Shown here: one piece after another, positions 46,311-57,359 of the stretch
How the letters are laid out: each line of letters begins with the position of its first letter
How positions within the stretch are numbered: position 1 is the first letter of the stretch
DNA from: Melieria omissa
Taxonomy: Eukaryota > Arthropoda > Insecta > Diptera > Ulidiidae
Reading direction: 5' to 3'
Assembly: GCA_963971225.1 (NCBI GenBank)
Contig: OZ020269.1
Coordinates: 88,764,783 to 88,828,782 of the forward strand
Length of the DNA: 64,000 nucleotides
The notes under the pieces: generated by a model
The model's input: only the letters and a program-made list of their open reading frames with translations
Told to the model about the DNA's origin: nothing
Databases searched by the model: none
Program-made: the position numbers and the translations under genes

Positions 46311-47566
46311 AAATTTTCAAAAACTGTTTACTTTTAATTAATTGTGAAAAGCAAATGATTTGCTTTAGGCTTCCAATATGGATTTTTTTCTTATTGTTGT
46401 TGTTTTTGTGTTTTTCACCTAATCAGCGTAACAAAAATTGGTTTTTATTATAATTTCCAAACTAAACAAAATTAATTAAATCTGGTTAGTTAGAAGCCGA
46501 AAACGCACAACAAAAATTTTGAATAAAAACTCTGAACAAATTTCCTGCTTTTAACTAATGAATAATTTCTTCGTCTTTGATTGATTGTTTGAAGAAAGGT
46601 CATTGTGTGAAGAAAGGTCATACAAACGTTCATATGAACGAATGACTGTCAAATGAATAAAGAGTTCAGAGTGATAAAGAGACCGAAAGGATGAATGTAC
46701 ATACGTAAAGTTAGACAGATGAACCGAAAAATGACTGAATTGGTATTCAGATGAACACATGAGTGAATGATTAAAGTGAGATATGAATATATAAAAAGAT
46801 AAATAGATGAATGGTTATAAGAAGGGATGTACTAGAATATGCAGAGATTGATAAATTCATATGAATATTTACAGAAGTTCAGTTAGAAACATAATTATGA
46901 ATAAATTATTATTCGTCCATTCGATATAAAAAAAAAGCTGCATAAGTGGAAGAATCGGTGAAGGAACTCATCCTCCTTTTGAAGAAAATACAATTAATTT
47001 GCCGGATGGATTTTTTAAATATTATATATGAACAAACAAGTAAGCGAGTAGACGAATCAATGAAGATGCATTTAGATCGATGTACATACAAACGAACAAA
47101 TAAAGTACAAGTTGTCAATGTGTATGAAATGTTAAATTTTTACAAAAATAAACAGATGTATGTAACAAGAGTAAATATGTATTTAAATGGTTCATTCGAC
47201 GAATAAATAGAAAAATTTATAAAAGGGGTGAAAATGGCTATTAGATGGGCATAAAGTTTAGCTAGATGAATGGAACTAAAAAGAGATTAATAAATAAGCA
47301 CATTAACCCAGTAATGCCTAGCGTCTTAATTTTACCCGACAAAATTAAAAGTTATTTGTGCATTTTATCATTTCAGGCAAAAATAACTGTTACTTTTGAC
47401 TTTTATTTTATCGGTTATTTTGCGACTTTTATTTTTTCGGTCAAACATATCAGACAATTTGAATTTTTTCGAAAGCCGTTTGAACGACTAAAAAACTATT
47501 GATGACACATATATACAGTAAAATTACAGGAAAATTAAAGACATATTAAAAATAAAACAGATAAAA
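46311..47566. other. AT-rich DNA with GATGAATGA-like words
   Basis: Many imperfect GAATGA/GATGAA words (46560-47290). No pol-like sequence was seen upstream of the env remnant. Confidence 0.4.
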
Positions 47567-48095
47567 ATGCACCCTAGGTTGATATTCCACTTCATCATCA
47601 CGGTACTAATAATGTCCGGGGCAACTGGAATTATCATCTTTAAGTATGCTTTCATTTCTGGTGGTCATTCAACACAGTGACGGCTAGATGGTGAATAGGT
47701 ACTTCAGGCTGTTGCATGCCATTGACATCGGCTCCTTCGATGCAGCTTTGAGGCTCGAAATAGCCAAGTCTACCATGAGGAACGATTTATCAAAATATCT
47801 GGTCGATTACTATCTCAAGCAGACTAGACTACACCTTAACGAATTAATGAATGACGGCAACAGGGCGAAACGCTCCATAACCTGGATCGGAGTGGCATAG
47901 AAGTGGGTCGCAGGCTCACCAGATGCTGCTGACTGGGATAAAATCCCCCAAAAGCAAAGCGAAATAGTAACGAACAACCACAACCAATACCTGATCAACA
48001 AGAAAATCTTCAACGTAACGGAGGAAAATCGTCAGAGCTTCACAAATGACCAAGGCAGGTATTGTCCACAGCAACCTCTTAGACAGCAGAAATAG
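47567..48095 (+). pseudogene. Errantivirus env remnant, part 1 (signal, surface part, cleavage site)
   Basis: This is the N-terminal part of an envelope gene from an insect errantivirus (gypsy-type endogenous retrovirus). An ATG at 47567 opens a hydrophobic leader. A dibasic cleavage-type site (RAKR) and a following hydrophobic segment lie near 47860-47900, as at the junction of the two envelope subunits. At least two stop or frame breaks (near 47683 and 47898) show it is dead. It runs into the first SINE at 48096. Confidence 0.75.
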
Positions 48096-48922
48096 GTAAG
48101 GTTAGGTTAGAATAGGTCGTGTGAAAATGCGTATGCAACACTGTTTTTTCCAATATGTGATACAACACACATTTCAAACGGATGGGGAAAGGGAGGGGAG
48201 GGGACCTACAGTTTAACCCATTAAGCCCTGAGCGTTGTGTTTGCGCAACGTTTGGGAATTTCGCTACATTAAGTAATTCATAAAGATATAAGACTTGAAA
48301 AGCGGTAGAATTGGATTCGAATTGATCGTTTTAGATTCTGCCATACTCAAATTTCAAAATTTTTTAAATATTCATATCTTTTTTTCGATCCAAAGTCAAA
48401 GGTTTTTTTTGGGGAATTTTTGAAATTCAATTAAAAATACTTATTCTTCAAACCTATCAAAATCCCTTTGTGAGCTGCATTTTGTAATGCTAAACTATTT
48501 AAAAATAAGTTTAAAAAACTTTTTTTTTTTTTTAATTTTATGTTTTGTATGTGACTAAGGCCCAAATTGCGTTTGCGCAACGTACCCTCCTGGTTCAGGG
48601 GGTGGGGGTATGAATTATTTGCTTGATTTTTTTTCTTGATTAGGTCAATTACTAAGATTGTGTAAAATTTTATGGAAATCGCACAAGCCCTTCTGGGGTC
48701 AGGTTTTAATGGGTTAACGCGGAATCCGAACGGCGATTGGCAGTTTTTTCGTTCACACTTGGAGGTTTTGCCATTGCCTGCCAAGGTCGCACTTGTGCTA
48801 TTCTTGTAATTCTCATCTACTTCATGTGAATAGCGATAGAAGTAGATGAGCGTTTTTCCCAGCCCGAGCCAGGAATCGAACCTGGGGCGCTCGGTATGAG
48901 AAGCCAGCGGGGCTACCGAGGC
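48096..48922 (-). mobile_element. tRNA-derived SINE, copy B, inserted in env
   Basis: The target duplication CAGCAGAAATAG is at 48084-48095 and 48923-48934 (12 bp, perfect). The minus-strand head has a B box GGTTCGATTCC (48872-48882) and an A-box-like TAGCCCCGCTGG (about 48905-48916). The tail toward 48096 is (CTAAC)-like. Without the MITE at 48217-48713 and one TTAA, the SINE is about 326 bp. Its body shares CCTACAGTTT and CCGAACGGC...GGTTTTGCCATT blocks with copy C. Confidence 0.88.
48217..48713. mobile_element. TTAA MITE (CCCATTAA family), copy 1, inside the SINE
   Basis: TTAA at 48213-48216 and 48714-48717. Ends are CCCATTAAGCCCTGAGC and (reverse complement) CCCATTAAAACCTGACC. It is 497 bp. 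GCGTTTGCGCAACG-type words lie near both ends. It interrupts the SINE body between CCTACAGTTT and CCGAACGGC, blocks that lie close together in SINE copy C. Confidence 0.92.
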
Positions 48923-48934
48923 CAGCAGAAATAG

Positions 48935-48963
48935 ATCGATTAATCTGTGAAGAAGACGGACTA
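48935..48963 (+). pseudogene. Errantivirus env remnant, short middle piece
   Basis: A short piece of env between the two SINEs, including the target duplication of the second (48952-48963). Confidence 0.6.
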
Positions 48964-49317
48964 ATTAATTAATTAATTAATTGATTGACACGACAGCCCG
49001 CTTACGCGAGACTAAGGCCTAGCTTCCCGCAACCACCCGTGTTGTGCGTGTGAATTTTGTACGCGGGTGGAAGGGACCTACAGTTTTATGCCGGTTCCGA
49101 ACGGCAGGTTGGGAGCTTTTTCATAGGCAATTTTTACTCTCAGAGGTTTGCCATTTCCAGCTGAGAGGACAGCCACCGAAAGAGAAAACGAGTTTCCCGT
49201 TATTTTTTTTAGGTGTTACTACATGCAGAATTCGAACTTGCGTCGCTCTGCATGCGACTCGTTGGACCGCGCACTAACCAACTGAGCCACGGCGGCTGCC
49301 TTCTTCCGCTGCCGGCG
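48964..49317 (-). mobile_element. tRNA-derived SINE, copy C, inserted in env
   Basis: Perfect 12-bp duplication GAAGACGGACTA at 48952-48963 and 49318-49329. The minus-strand head has an A box TGGCTCAGTTGG (49278-49289) and a degenerate B box AGTTCGAATTC (49228-49238). The tail is (AATT)n at 48964-48983. About 354 bp. The body is related to copy B but the tRNA head differs. Confidence 0.9.
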
Positions 49318-49329
49318 GAAGACGGACTA

Positions 49330-50135
49330 CCTTACCAAAATCTAGTTGAGGCGCTTCAGTACGCAAAACCCTCTATCTACTCGAAAGGAACTCTGCTCCT
49401 CTACGTGCTCGCCGTACTAAGAGTAAAGAAAATCCGTGATAGTCTAATGTTGGTCAGAGCCTCAACGTCGAAAGGGAAACGAGTAGATCTACAATACAAA
49501 AAAATTATGATGAGCAATGACGAAACCTATGGTGTCACCAGCGACTGAGGCGAGTTATCTGGTGAAGTTGCCTGAAAACGAATGCATATCGAGATTGCTG
49601 AAAGGCGGCAATGCAAAGTGCCGTTTCGAACTAGGCAACCAGGTAACTGTGGACCTAGTTGATTACGATATGATATTCCTATCCGACTTCGAAGGGATCA
49701 TTCGAAGCGACAACCAGTTACAGAAACGAAACTGGACCTTCCGAGACAGTGTGGATTGGAAACCAAACATTCTCCAGCAAGACGACTAGGCCACTGCAAG
49801 CAGTACCACCCGTTCTAACAAACGTCACAGATTTAAACAGGTTTAAAACTGAATATGAAATATATCCACGACTCTCCATATATAACTCTCCATGCCTCGA
49901 CGACCATTGATGCCATTCTGACCCTTGCCCTTGCAGCCATTTGCTACATTGTATGAAGAAAGGTGGCAACTCCCGGTCAGAATCCCCGAAGTGCACCAGC
50001 TTACCACCCAAGAACAAGGATCCATTCGGCCTCACACGATCCGCCTTCTTATCCACCAATAGCCTTTTGACTGAAAATCAAGAAAGAATGTTCCATTCCA
50101 ATGCCCCAAAGTCCATTGTTGTGATCAGTGATTAG
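49330..50135 (+). pseudogene. Errantivirus env remnant, part 2 (transmembrane subunit)
   Basis: The frame resumes after the second SINE with the transmembrane-subunit pattern of errantivirus envelopes: a YAKPSIYSKG...LLYVLA block, then a cysteine-containing KCRFELGN...DLVDYDMIFLSDFEG block at about 49610-49700. A hydrophobic anchor (near 49895-49950) and a short tail follow. Stops and frameshifts occur at about 49546 and 49787. No gag, pol or LTR was recognised on either side. Confidence 0.75.
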
Positions 50136-50400
50136 TGCTTTGAATTCGAGTATAACATCACTAAATGACTTGTAATGATTTCAGTAGAGAGATTTTAGTA
50201 GAGATAATAGTCAACTAATTTCAATTGAAAAAAGTGAATAATTAATTATTTAAAATAGAAATATTTTACTAATCACATTTTATTAATTACATTTCGTATT
50301 ATTTAGCAAATTATTTAATCAATAAATGAAAATTACAAATTAACCCAACACATTTATTAATTAATTTCTGACGAGCGTTTGTTATGAACTCAAACAAGTC
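50136..50400. other. AT-rich spacer
   Basis: Nothing recognised. No LTR boundary was identified after env. Confidence 0.4.
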
Positions 50401-52255
50401 ATCAAAAAAAAAACATAACCACATATAATTAAAATCAACAAATATTGTACGCGGGCATCGTGGCAATGCTGCTGCAGTGGGCCTGCAATACCAGCAACAT
50501 CTCAGAGAATAGCAAATAGCAAAAGCAAAGAGCGAAAGCGTGCAACAAGCGAACTGAAATAAAAATTTTGGCCACAGCCGAAAATCAACAACACACAAGT
50601 CAATGACCCTTGGCTGCACAAATAGCACAAACAGCAACTATTACAACAACTAGTTAAATTACAACAACAATAACAAATATTACAACAACCACAACTATTA
50701 GCAATACCAGCAGCACACACCAGCAACAATCGGCAGCGAGCAGGCAATGTAAACTCTCTCCAGAAAAACACATCACACATGAACACTAATGCAACAACAA
50801 CAACAACAACATTAGACAATGAAATGAAAATGTTGCAATTGCAATTCGGCCACAAAATGTTTATCAGCACAACACCAAAACTAGACGAGAGAAATTTTCG
50901 CCTGCGCCATGCGGCAACCCGCATCGCAGCCAATCAAAGCGTACAATGAGAGCAGTGGCAGTGGGGCGGCGGGCTGGCGCGTTCCGGAATTGAGTTGGTG
51001 AAATGCACACGCGGAATGCTGCGTGCGGCATTTGCAATGCGTCGGTCGGCCGTCAGTCAATTAAGCAACAAAACAAATTTCCGCCAATAATTTGACAGCA
51101 ATTACGGTTAAATGGCAATTGTTGAACAACAACAATAATAAGAGAAAAACCAACATTAAATCAAAATGCAACAATAACATTGAAGGCAACAAATACAAAA
51201 ACAAGAAAAACCAAAAAGAAAAATTTTGCTAGGAAAAAAATTGTTATGTTCATCAAAAGAGTAGAACGCGATTTTCCCCACTTGACAGTTAAAATATAAT
51301 TTTTTTTATTCTAAGGGCAATTTTTTCTTGTAAAGGCCACAACTTTTTTGCATACAATGCTAAATTCAAAATTTCTCTGAAAAAAATCCACATTGAAAGA
51401 TTTGTTAAAAAAAATTCCTTCACCTTTTGCCAATCAAAGGAAGCCTTCAAGAAAAGGTTCTTTATTATATTTTTCCATATTTCTCCAATTTCCATTTTTT
51501 CCTCACAAAATTCTTGGCTATTCAATATTTTGTGCCGCCCTTTCGGTTGCGCTAAAAACATTACGACCATAGTTTGCCATTGAATTCGGGTTAGTTCGTT
51601 AGTTGTTTCCCTTCTCACTTTCTTGTAACCCTTCTTCGTCTCCATTCACCAATGCACAAACATTTCGATTGTCGGAAATGATGAAAATTGTCTGCTTGCT
51701 GTTTATTTACTTTTGTTATTATTTGTCATTTGTTTATTTAATTGACAAACATTGACATTTGTCGCTTGTCAGTCGCAGTCGCATTCGAACAGCAGCCAAC
51801 TGCAAGTCGAGTGCAATCGAAATGCAATGAAAATGAAATGAAATTCCACACACCGCGCGAGTTCGATGAACGATACGCAATGTTTTCTCGTACAATGCTG
51901 CGCGTCTGCGCAAAAGCCATTCTGCCGCTGCAAGTTATGCTGGTTCTGCGCTGCGCTGTTTGGTTCTTGTGTGTGATATCTTTTTTGCTCACACATAAAC
52001 TTGTTATCTGATCTCATGTGAATGGTGCCTTTGTTGGTTTTTTTCACTGATGTGTTGTGAAATTTTCCTGCGTGTGCGCTCGTAGAAAGTGTTTTTGGGG
52101 AGAATTTTTTACATTTTGCTGTTTCTTATGGGAAACGCTTTCCCGTAGAGCATTTTTCATGCGGGTTCTTGAAGTTGTTTGTGTTATGGCAACATGTAAG
52201 ATACTCGTAGCTGGAAGGAATTTGCATAACTACACACATCACATTTGAAGAAATC
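50401..52255. other. Unique-looking island with CAA tracts
   Basis: CAACAACAA at 50640-50700, 50790-50810 and 51125-51140. The 118-codon minus frame at 51289-51645 has an ATG and basic, amphipathic composition but no known domain, and I do not call it. Confidence 0.4.
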
Positions 52256-52966
52256 AATATTTTTAATTCAAGAAAAACTATGTATTGAATTCAGGCATAG
52301 AGAACATTAGAGGGGGAAACAACTTTCACAGAATACTTAATACTTAAGTAAATTTAAACAACTAAAAGGCTTATTTAGCTACGTTTTCAATTATTTTACA
52401 TTATGCTAGCAGAGCCCATTGGCTTTGCATGCAAGATCGAAGCCAATGGGGCCTTAATTTATCAAGTTCTTTTAACCCTTTCGCTATTTTGTTGCCATAT
52501 GGCACATTGCTACTTTGTGGACGTCTGAGCCCTCTGAGGTTTCAAGAATAAATTGTTTGTTGATTCTTAGAATAATTTGAAGTTTTAGGAAAAATACGAA
52601 ATTATTAAACTGAATATTAAAGTGTAAAAAAGAGAAGTATACACGTTTTTTAATGGTATATCTTGACATAGTAAAGGAAGAAGAAGCAGAAAACTTTAGA
52701 TAACTTTTTAATTTTACGTTTTTAGATAGTTTTTTTTTTCTTAATTTTGGCTGAAATAAATGAAGAAATATTCAAATTTTCGTTATGCGTAAAAAGTTTT
52801 ATGTTTATGTGGTTGTTCTCATAGAAAAACACTCTAAAAAACAGGGTTCGGGTATAAAAATTAAAAAATGTATTTTAGAATGTTCCTAAAATAACCAAAG
52901 AGAAGCCTAAAACGTAAAATTTAAAATTTTAACTTTCCGCAGTAAAAACCTGTAGCGATCTACCTG
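52256..52966. other. AT-rich DNA with one TTAACCCTTTCG end
   Basis: TTAACCCTTTCG at 52472-52483 looks like one end of the CCCTTTCG-type TTAA MITEs, but no partner end was found. Confidence 0.35.
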
Positions 52967-54240
52967 ATCTGACGGGATCAACAAAGGTTAACCCCTTTGT
53001 TGATCCCGTCAGATTTTTATGAAAACAAACTTATCTAATTATTTCTCATGTGCAGTGCTTTCACCACACTTGAAGTCAATTGGGGCATTAAGTCATGTTT
53101 CCCAATCGTTGAACCCGTTAGATTTTTATTTTCGAAAAAATAAAAACCAAATGTCAAAATATTTCTCATCAAGAGTACTTTCATCAAGTTTGAAGTCAAA
53201 AGGCCCATACAAGTTTGTTTTTTCATATAAACTCTTAACCCATCGTTGACCCCATCAGATTTTAGTTTTCGAAAAAATGAAAAACACGTAACGAATTATT
53301 TCATTTTGTAATTAATTTCCCCAAGTTTAGGTCAAAAGGCATAAAACATCATGCTTCTTCATACAAACTTTTAACCTATTGTTGACCCCGTTATGTTCTA
53401 ATTTTCGAAAAAATTAAAACACGTGGCGAACTAAAAGTACTTTCAACAAGTTTCAAGTCAATTGGCCCATTAATTTCTGTTTTTCACAGTATCTCCATGT
53501 AAACCTTTAACCCATTGTTCACACCGTCAGATTTTGATTTTCGAAAAAATAAAAACACGTGTCGAATTATTTTTCACTAAGAGTAGTTTCACCAATTTTT
53601 AAGTCAATAGGCCCATTACTTAATTTTTTTCAGTTTATCCATGTAAACTTTTAACCCATCGTTGACACCGTCAGATTTTGATAAAAAAAAAAAAATAAAA
53701 AACACATATTGAATTATTTCACATTTGAATTACTTTCATCAAGTTTGAAGTCAAAATGCGTAACAAAATTACGTTTCTTCATAAAAAATTTGAACCCTTG
53801 GTTCAACCGTTTAAGTTTTGATTTTCGAAAAAAGGAGAAACACATGTTAGATTATTTTTGATTTAAATTATTTTAAACAACTTTGAAGTCAATAGACTAA
53901 TCGGTTCAGGTTTTTTTCGTAGTCTTTCCATATACGAACCCTTGCTTCACGTCGTTAAAACTTGAAAAATAGAAAAATATGTGTGTAAGTATATCTTGAA
54001 AAATGAACCTCCGCGAAGACCGGATTTTTTTGAGAATCAGGGTCTAAAGTTGTTGAAAACACTAATCAATAGACCTATTTTTTCCAGTTTTTTGCGCTTT
54101 AAGACACTGAATTAAAAAAAATTCCGTTTTTGCGTAGGTTCATTTTTCAAGATACACTTACAGTTCAAATTTCATGTTTGTAGCTTCACCAGTTTAAGCT
54201 GGGGATGATGAATCAGTCAGTCAGTCAGGACTGACATATA
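52967..54240 (+). mobile_element. Tandem-repeat-bearing element, possibly Helitron/Helentron-derived
   Basis: The left edge is a perfect 21-bp palindrome (52967-52987 against 52994-53014). Then come about eight tandem units (52988-53980), a 177-bp segment bounded by a 26-bp inverted repeat with one mismatch (53985-54010 against 54136-54161), a conserved tail (AAATTTCATGTTTGTAGCTT) and a 3' hairpin TCAGTCAGGACTGA at 54221-54234. A minisatellite core plus a 3' hairpin tail is typical of Helentron-type non-autonomous elements (DINE-like). No Rep/helicase is present. Confidence 0.5.
52988..53980 (+). repeat. Tandem array, about 8 units of 136-144 bp
   Basis: The phase word (A)ACCC..TGTTGAC-CCGTCAGATTTT starts units at about 52992, 53101, 53239, 53375, 53511, 53655, 53795 and 53939. 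Each unit also has TTTTCGAAAAAA, an ACACGT-GAATTATTTC word and GAAGTCAA-AGGCCCAT. The first spacing is shorter (about 108 bp) and the last units are the most diverged. Confidence 0.88.
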
Positions 54241-54640
54241 TAGAAAAACTATATTTTTATATTAGGGAACGAAAATAACTGTTATTTAGCAATTTTCAAA
54301 TCAAAACGGCAAATTGAAAAAATCGCCTGTGGACTTTTTCAAATATACCATTACGATCGTGGGGAATTTGGCGGTTCAAGCCTTCCAAATAAATAAATTG
54401 CTGATACAAAATAAGGTTTCAAATTGTATTGTGCTCAAAAATTGTACGCAAACTCCCTTTTCCCTCCAAAATTCAATTCTATGTGCGTCATTGATCCAAG
54501 CAATTGATTTGTTATAAAATTCCAACAGTTTTGTATTCGCATTCGTTGCTTCAAATATCAAGGAAAATCATTGAATGTTATACAATTAATTCACATTTAG
54601 TAATTGACGCCATTTTGCAAAGTTCATTTATTCCATTGTC
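54241..54640. other. AT-rich spacer
   Basis: Nothing recognised. A CA run follows at 54645-54662. Confidence 0.4.
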
Positions 54641-55560
54641 ACCGCACACACACACACACACAACTATTGTGTCACTCAAACATTCCACAAAAAAAAAAAT
54701 TCACCAATCTAAATGCCACATAACAAAAAAAGAATAGAAAACTAAAAGAGGAAATAATAAAAAATTTTCCACTCGCCCAATGCAAACACGTTGTGCCATT
54801 TTTCGAAGGGCTTTTCAATGAATCAAGAAAAAAAAGCACACGATGTGACCCAGAAAAAAAACAACAACAACAGCAATAGCAACAATAAATACTAATATAA
54901 TAGCAAACAGCAACGATAACTACAACAACAAAAGCAAACACCAACCAAAAAAAAAATACACAATCAAAACAGCGACGACAAGTTGTACGCGTCGTTTGGC
55001 ATTTGCCAAGCAAACTGTTTTCGCCGATCGTCAAATGTAAACAGCCCTAACAGCAGCAACAACAACAACAACAACAGCAACATTCATTTGCAAGTAACGC
55101 ACACAAACGATCGCAACAACAAACAACGAGCAACGAGCAATAAAACAGCGAGCAGCAGAACAACCGGATTTCGAAATCCTTGAAAGCACTAAAAAGCGTC
55201 AAGCAAGCAGCACCACCACAACAACAATAACAACAACAACAACAACATCACGTTTGTGTGCTTAAATTTTAAATTTTTTTTTGAGGTGGTTTTGTGCTTT
55301 TGCCACCATTTTTGCCACCTTTGCCTCCCTTCTGGCTGCCCATTGCCCAGCTTTGCTCCAATTTCTGCTGCTGTTATTGTTCCACATTTGTTGCTTTTTC
55401 GCCACTTGTTGGCGCACGTTGTTGTTTAAACAGCTGACACATACGAATGGCGACGCCAACAACCAATACGCAGCGCGCTCGTATGGCAAATAAAACGTCA
55501 CCAGAAAACGTGAGCAGAAAAGACAAGACCAGACTTTTGACTTGAAAATGCGGAACACTT
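54640..55560. other. Unique-looking island with CAA tracts
   Basis: CAACAACAACAACAACAGCAA at 55058 and similar at 55220-55245. No exon was recognised. Confidence 0.4.
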
Positions 55561-55859
55561 GTCACGACCAATGCTCCATATACTCGTTTATATGTACAAC
55601 ATATACTGTGTGTATGTAGATATGTGTGCATTGCAGATATTTAATTGAACACTAAGCGCAAGTTTCGAACTTAAAACACACAGCACTAACAGCCAAATTA
55701 GTGGGGAAGTTGTGGTTCAAGGAGCACAGTCTAGCAAAGTTGCAAGGGTGTGCGATTGGTTTTCTTAAATTCTTTTATGTTAGGTTAAGTTTCATCTTCT
55801 CCTCCGTACTTCCAGCGCAGCAAAGAAAGCATTGTAGACGATAAACGAACATCGACATC

Positions 55860-55998
55860 AACACCCCACCCCCGAAATATTAGGGTCGAATTTAAAACTG
55901 CAATGGCATTGTTTTTAATGGTTTTTAAAAAATTTTAAAGAATTACTTTTTGAGATCCCTCCCCACCCCCAAAATATTGTTCTGAGTCCCCCCTTTTA
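55860..55998. mobile_element. Decayed relative of the hAT MITE at 10529
   Basis: CACCCCCGAAATATTAGG near one end and CCACCCCCAAAATATTGTTC near the other mirror the C-rich plus CGAAATATTT subterminal pattern of 10529-10687. AAAGAATTACTTTTTGA is also shared. No target duplication remains. Confidence 0.55.
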
Positions 55999-56114
55999 CT
56001 TTAAGTTAGATTAATGTCAAAAGTAACTAATTGAAGACGATTTGTCTAATTTAAGGCGAGTAAACCATGAGCACAGAAGCACACCTCTTCAGAAAGGGAT
56101 ATATGTACATCTGA

Positions 56115-56205
56115 CTAGGGATTGCAATGGATTCGGGATCCCGGACAATTTCAGTCCTGAAAAATCCCGGAATTGACAAAATCCGATCTCGGAATCGAAA
56201 CATAA
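56115..56205. repeat. Short palindromic segment (GGGATCCCGG core)
   Basis: ATTCGGGATCCCGG is followed by AAAAATCCCGGAATTG and further CGG/CCG words. It resembles the GC-rich ends of small DNA transposons, but termini were not defined. Confidence 0.3.
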
Positions 56206-56565
56206 AAATAGCTTACTTTTTGCTTTTGTCACCTTAATTTCGAAAAAAGCATTTTTCAATACAAAAAAAAAGCACACAGCCCTGAAACTCGCTCTGTTTG
56301 GGTATTTTTCCAAACTTCGAAAAAGTATATGAAGATTTAGTATAAGAAGATTACGATTTCCCCTACTAACCAGTGAACCAGTTTTGAACCAGAGAGATAC
56401 ATTTTATGTTTGCCAGGTGATTTGGCATTTAAATGTATTTTTATGTTATTATTTTATGCTATTTGTCATGAATATTTTGCTGTTAGTATAAAAGTTAACA
56501 CACAGAATTATATTTAATACGCAAATACAACTTAGTTGATTCAAAAATACGTCTGATTTAGTTCC

Positions 56566-56757
56566 TAAACACTAGAAAGACCATTGCGATTATTTTGATG
56601 GTTTTTAATTTTAAATATCTGCATTTTCTTTAGTATTTCTATCAACTTTTGCTTTGGTGACTTTTTTATCGTGAAAAATTTTATATTTTTGTAAAATTTA
56701 TTTTGTGAAAGATTATCCAAATCAGATGTGTACGTTTCGAGATATCAGCGGGTATCA
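56566..56757 (+). repeat. Dispersed repeat T3, copy 3
   Basis: Begins TAAACACTAGAAAGACCATT and runs to GAGATATCAGCGGG like the copy at 15082. It continues past the MITE at 57358 (GTAGTATTTGTAGATATGG against GTAGTCTTTGTTGGTATGG at 15270-15290). Confidence 0.65.
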
Positions 56758-56759
56758 TA

Positions 56760-57355
56760 TCGCACACGCACAACAAAAGAGACACAACTCAAAATTTTTG
56801 ATTTTTCAGGAAACGCAAAAAACTGTTTTTGAGCTAAATAAACATTTTTTTTTAATATCGTATAGACCGTTCAGTAGTAAATCCTTACAGATCATGCTTT
56901 ATGAGAAGTTGGAAGAATTTTTTTGACTGTTTTGATGATATTTTAATTCAATAATTAGCGAATTATTTCAAGTTATGCCACTTTTTCTGAACTTAATAAT
57001 TATAAATGACAGTTAAAAAGTTGAAAGAAAAATTTTGAAAATTTATAATTAATTTTAAAAATTACAACAAAACAAAAATTGTCAGAATTTGGCTTAAAAT
57101 TAACTTTAATAAAAATTTATTTCATCAAAAGTGACACAAATTGAGTTAGGACTCTTTTGCATTGAGCTGCAGTGATCAAATAGCATCAAACTTCTGACAT
57201 GAAGAGAGACCTAACTGTATTTTTGCAACAGTTAACAACAACAAAATAAACTGAGCTTTTGCTGATTGGTAGATTTATGCATTGTGCACAATATTAACAC
57301 ATAAACCCGAAAATGAAAAATGTTGATTTGTGTCACTTTTGTAGTGCGTGTGCGA
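56760..57355 (+). mobile_element. Tc1/mariner-like MITE, copy 2 (uninterrupted)
   Basis: 596 bp with about 30-bp inverted ends starting TCGCACACGCAC, and TA at 56758-56759 and 57356-57357. Closely similar to 9898-10698 along its length, but without the hAT insertion. It sits inside repeat T3. Confidence 0.85.
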
Positions 57356-57359
57356 TATG

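Noticed and set aside
49220..49300. tRNA gene on the minus strand
   Set aside because: It is the head of SINE copy C, with a degenerate B box and a 12-bp target duplication around the whole unit.
52988..53980. CRISPR-like array
   Set aside because: Units are 136-144 bp, diverged along their full length and without unique spacers, in a eukaryotic context. This is a tandem repeat.
53985..54161. Independent MITE with 26-bp inverted repeat
   Set aside because: The right arm and tail are also found in the copy at 43620-43990, so the inverted repeat appears intrinsic to the larger tandem-repeat element.
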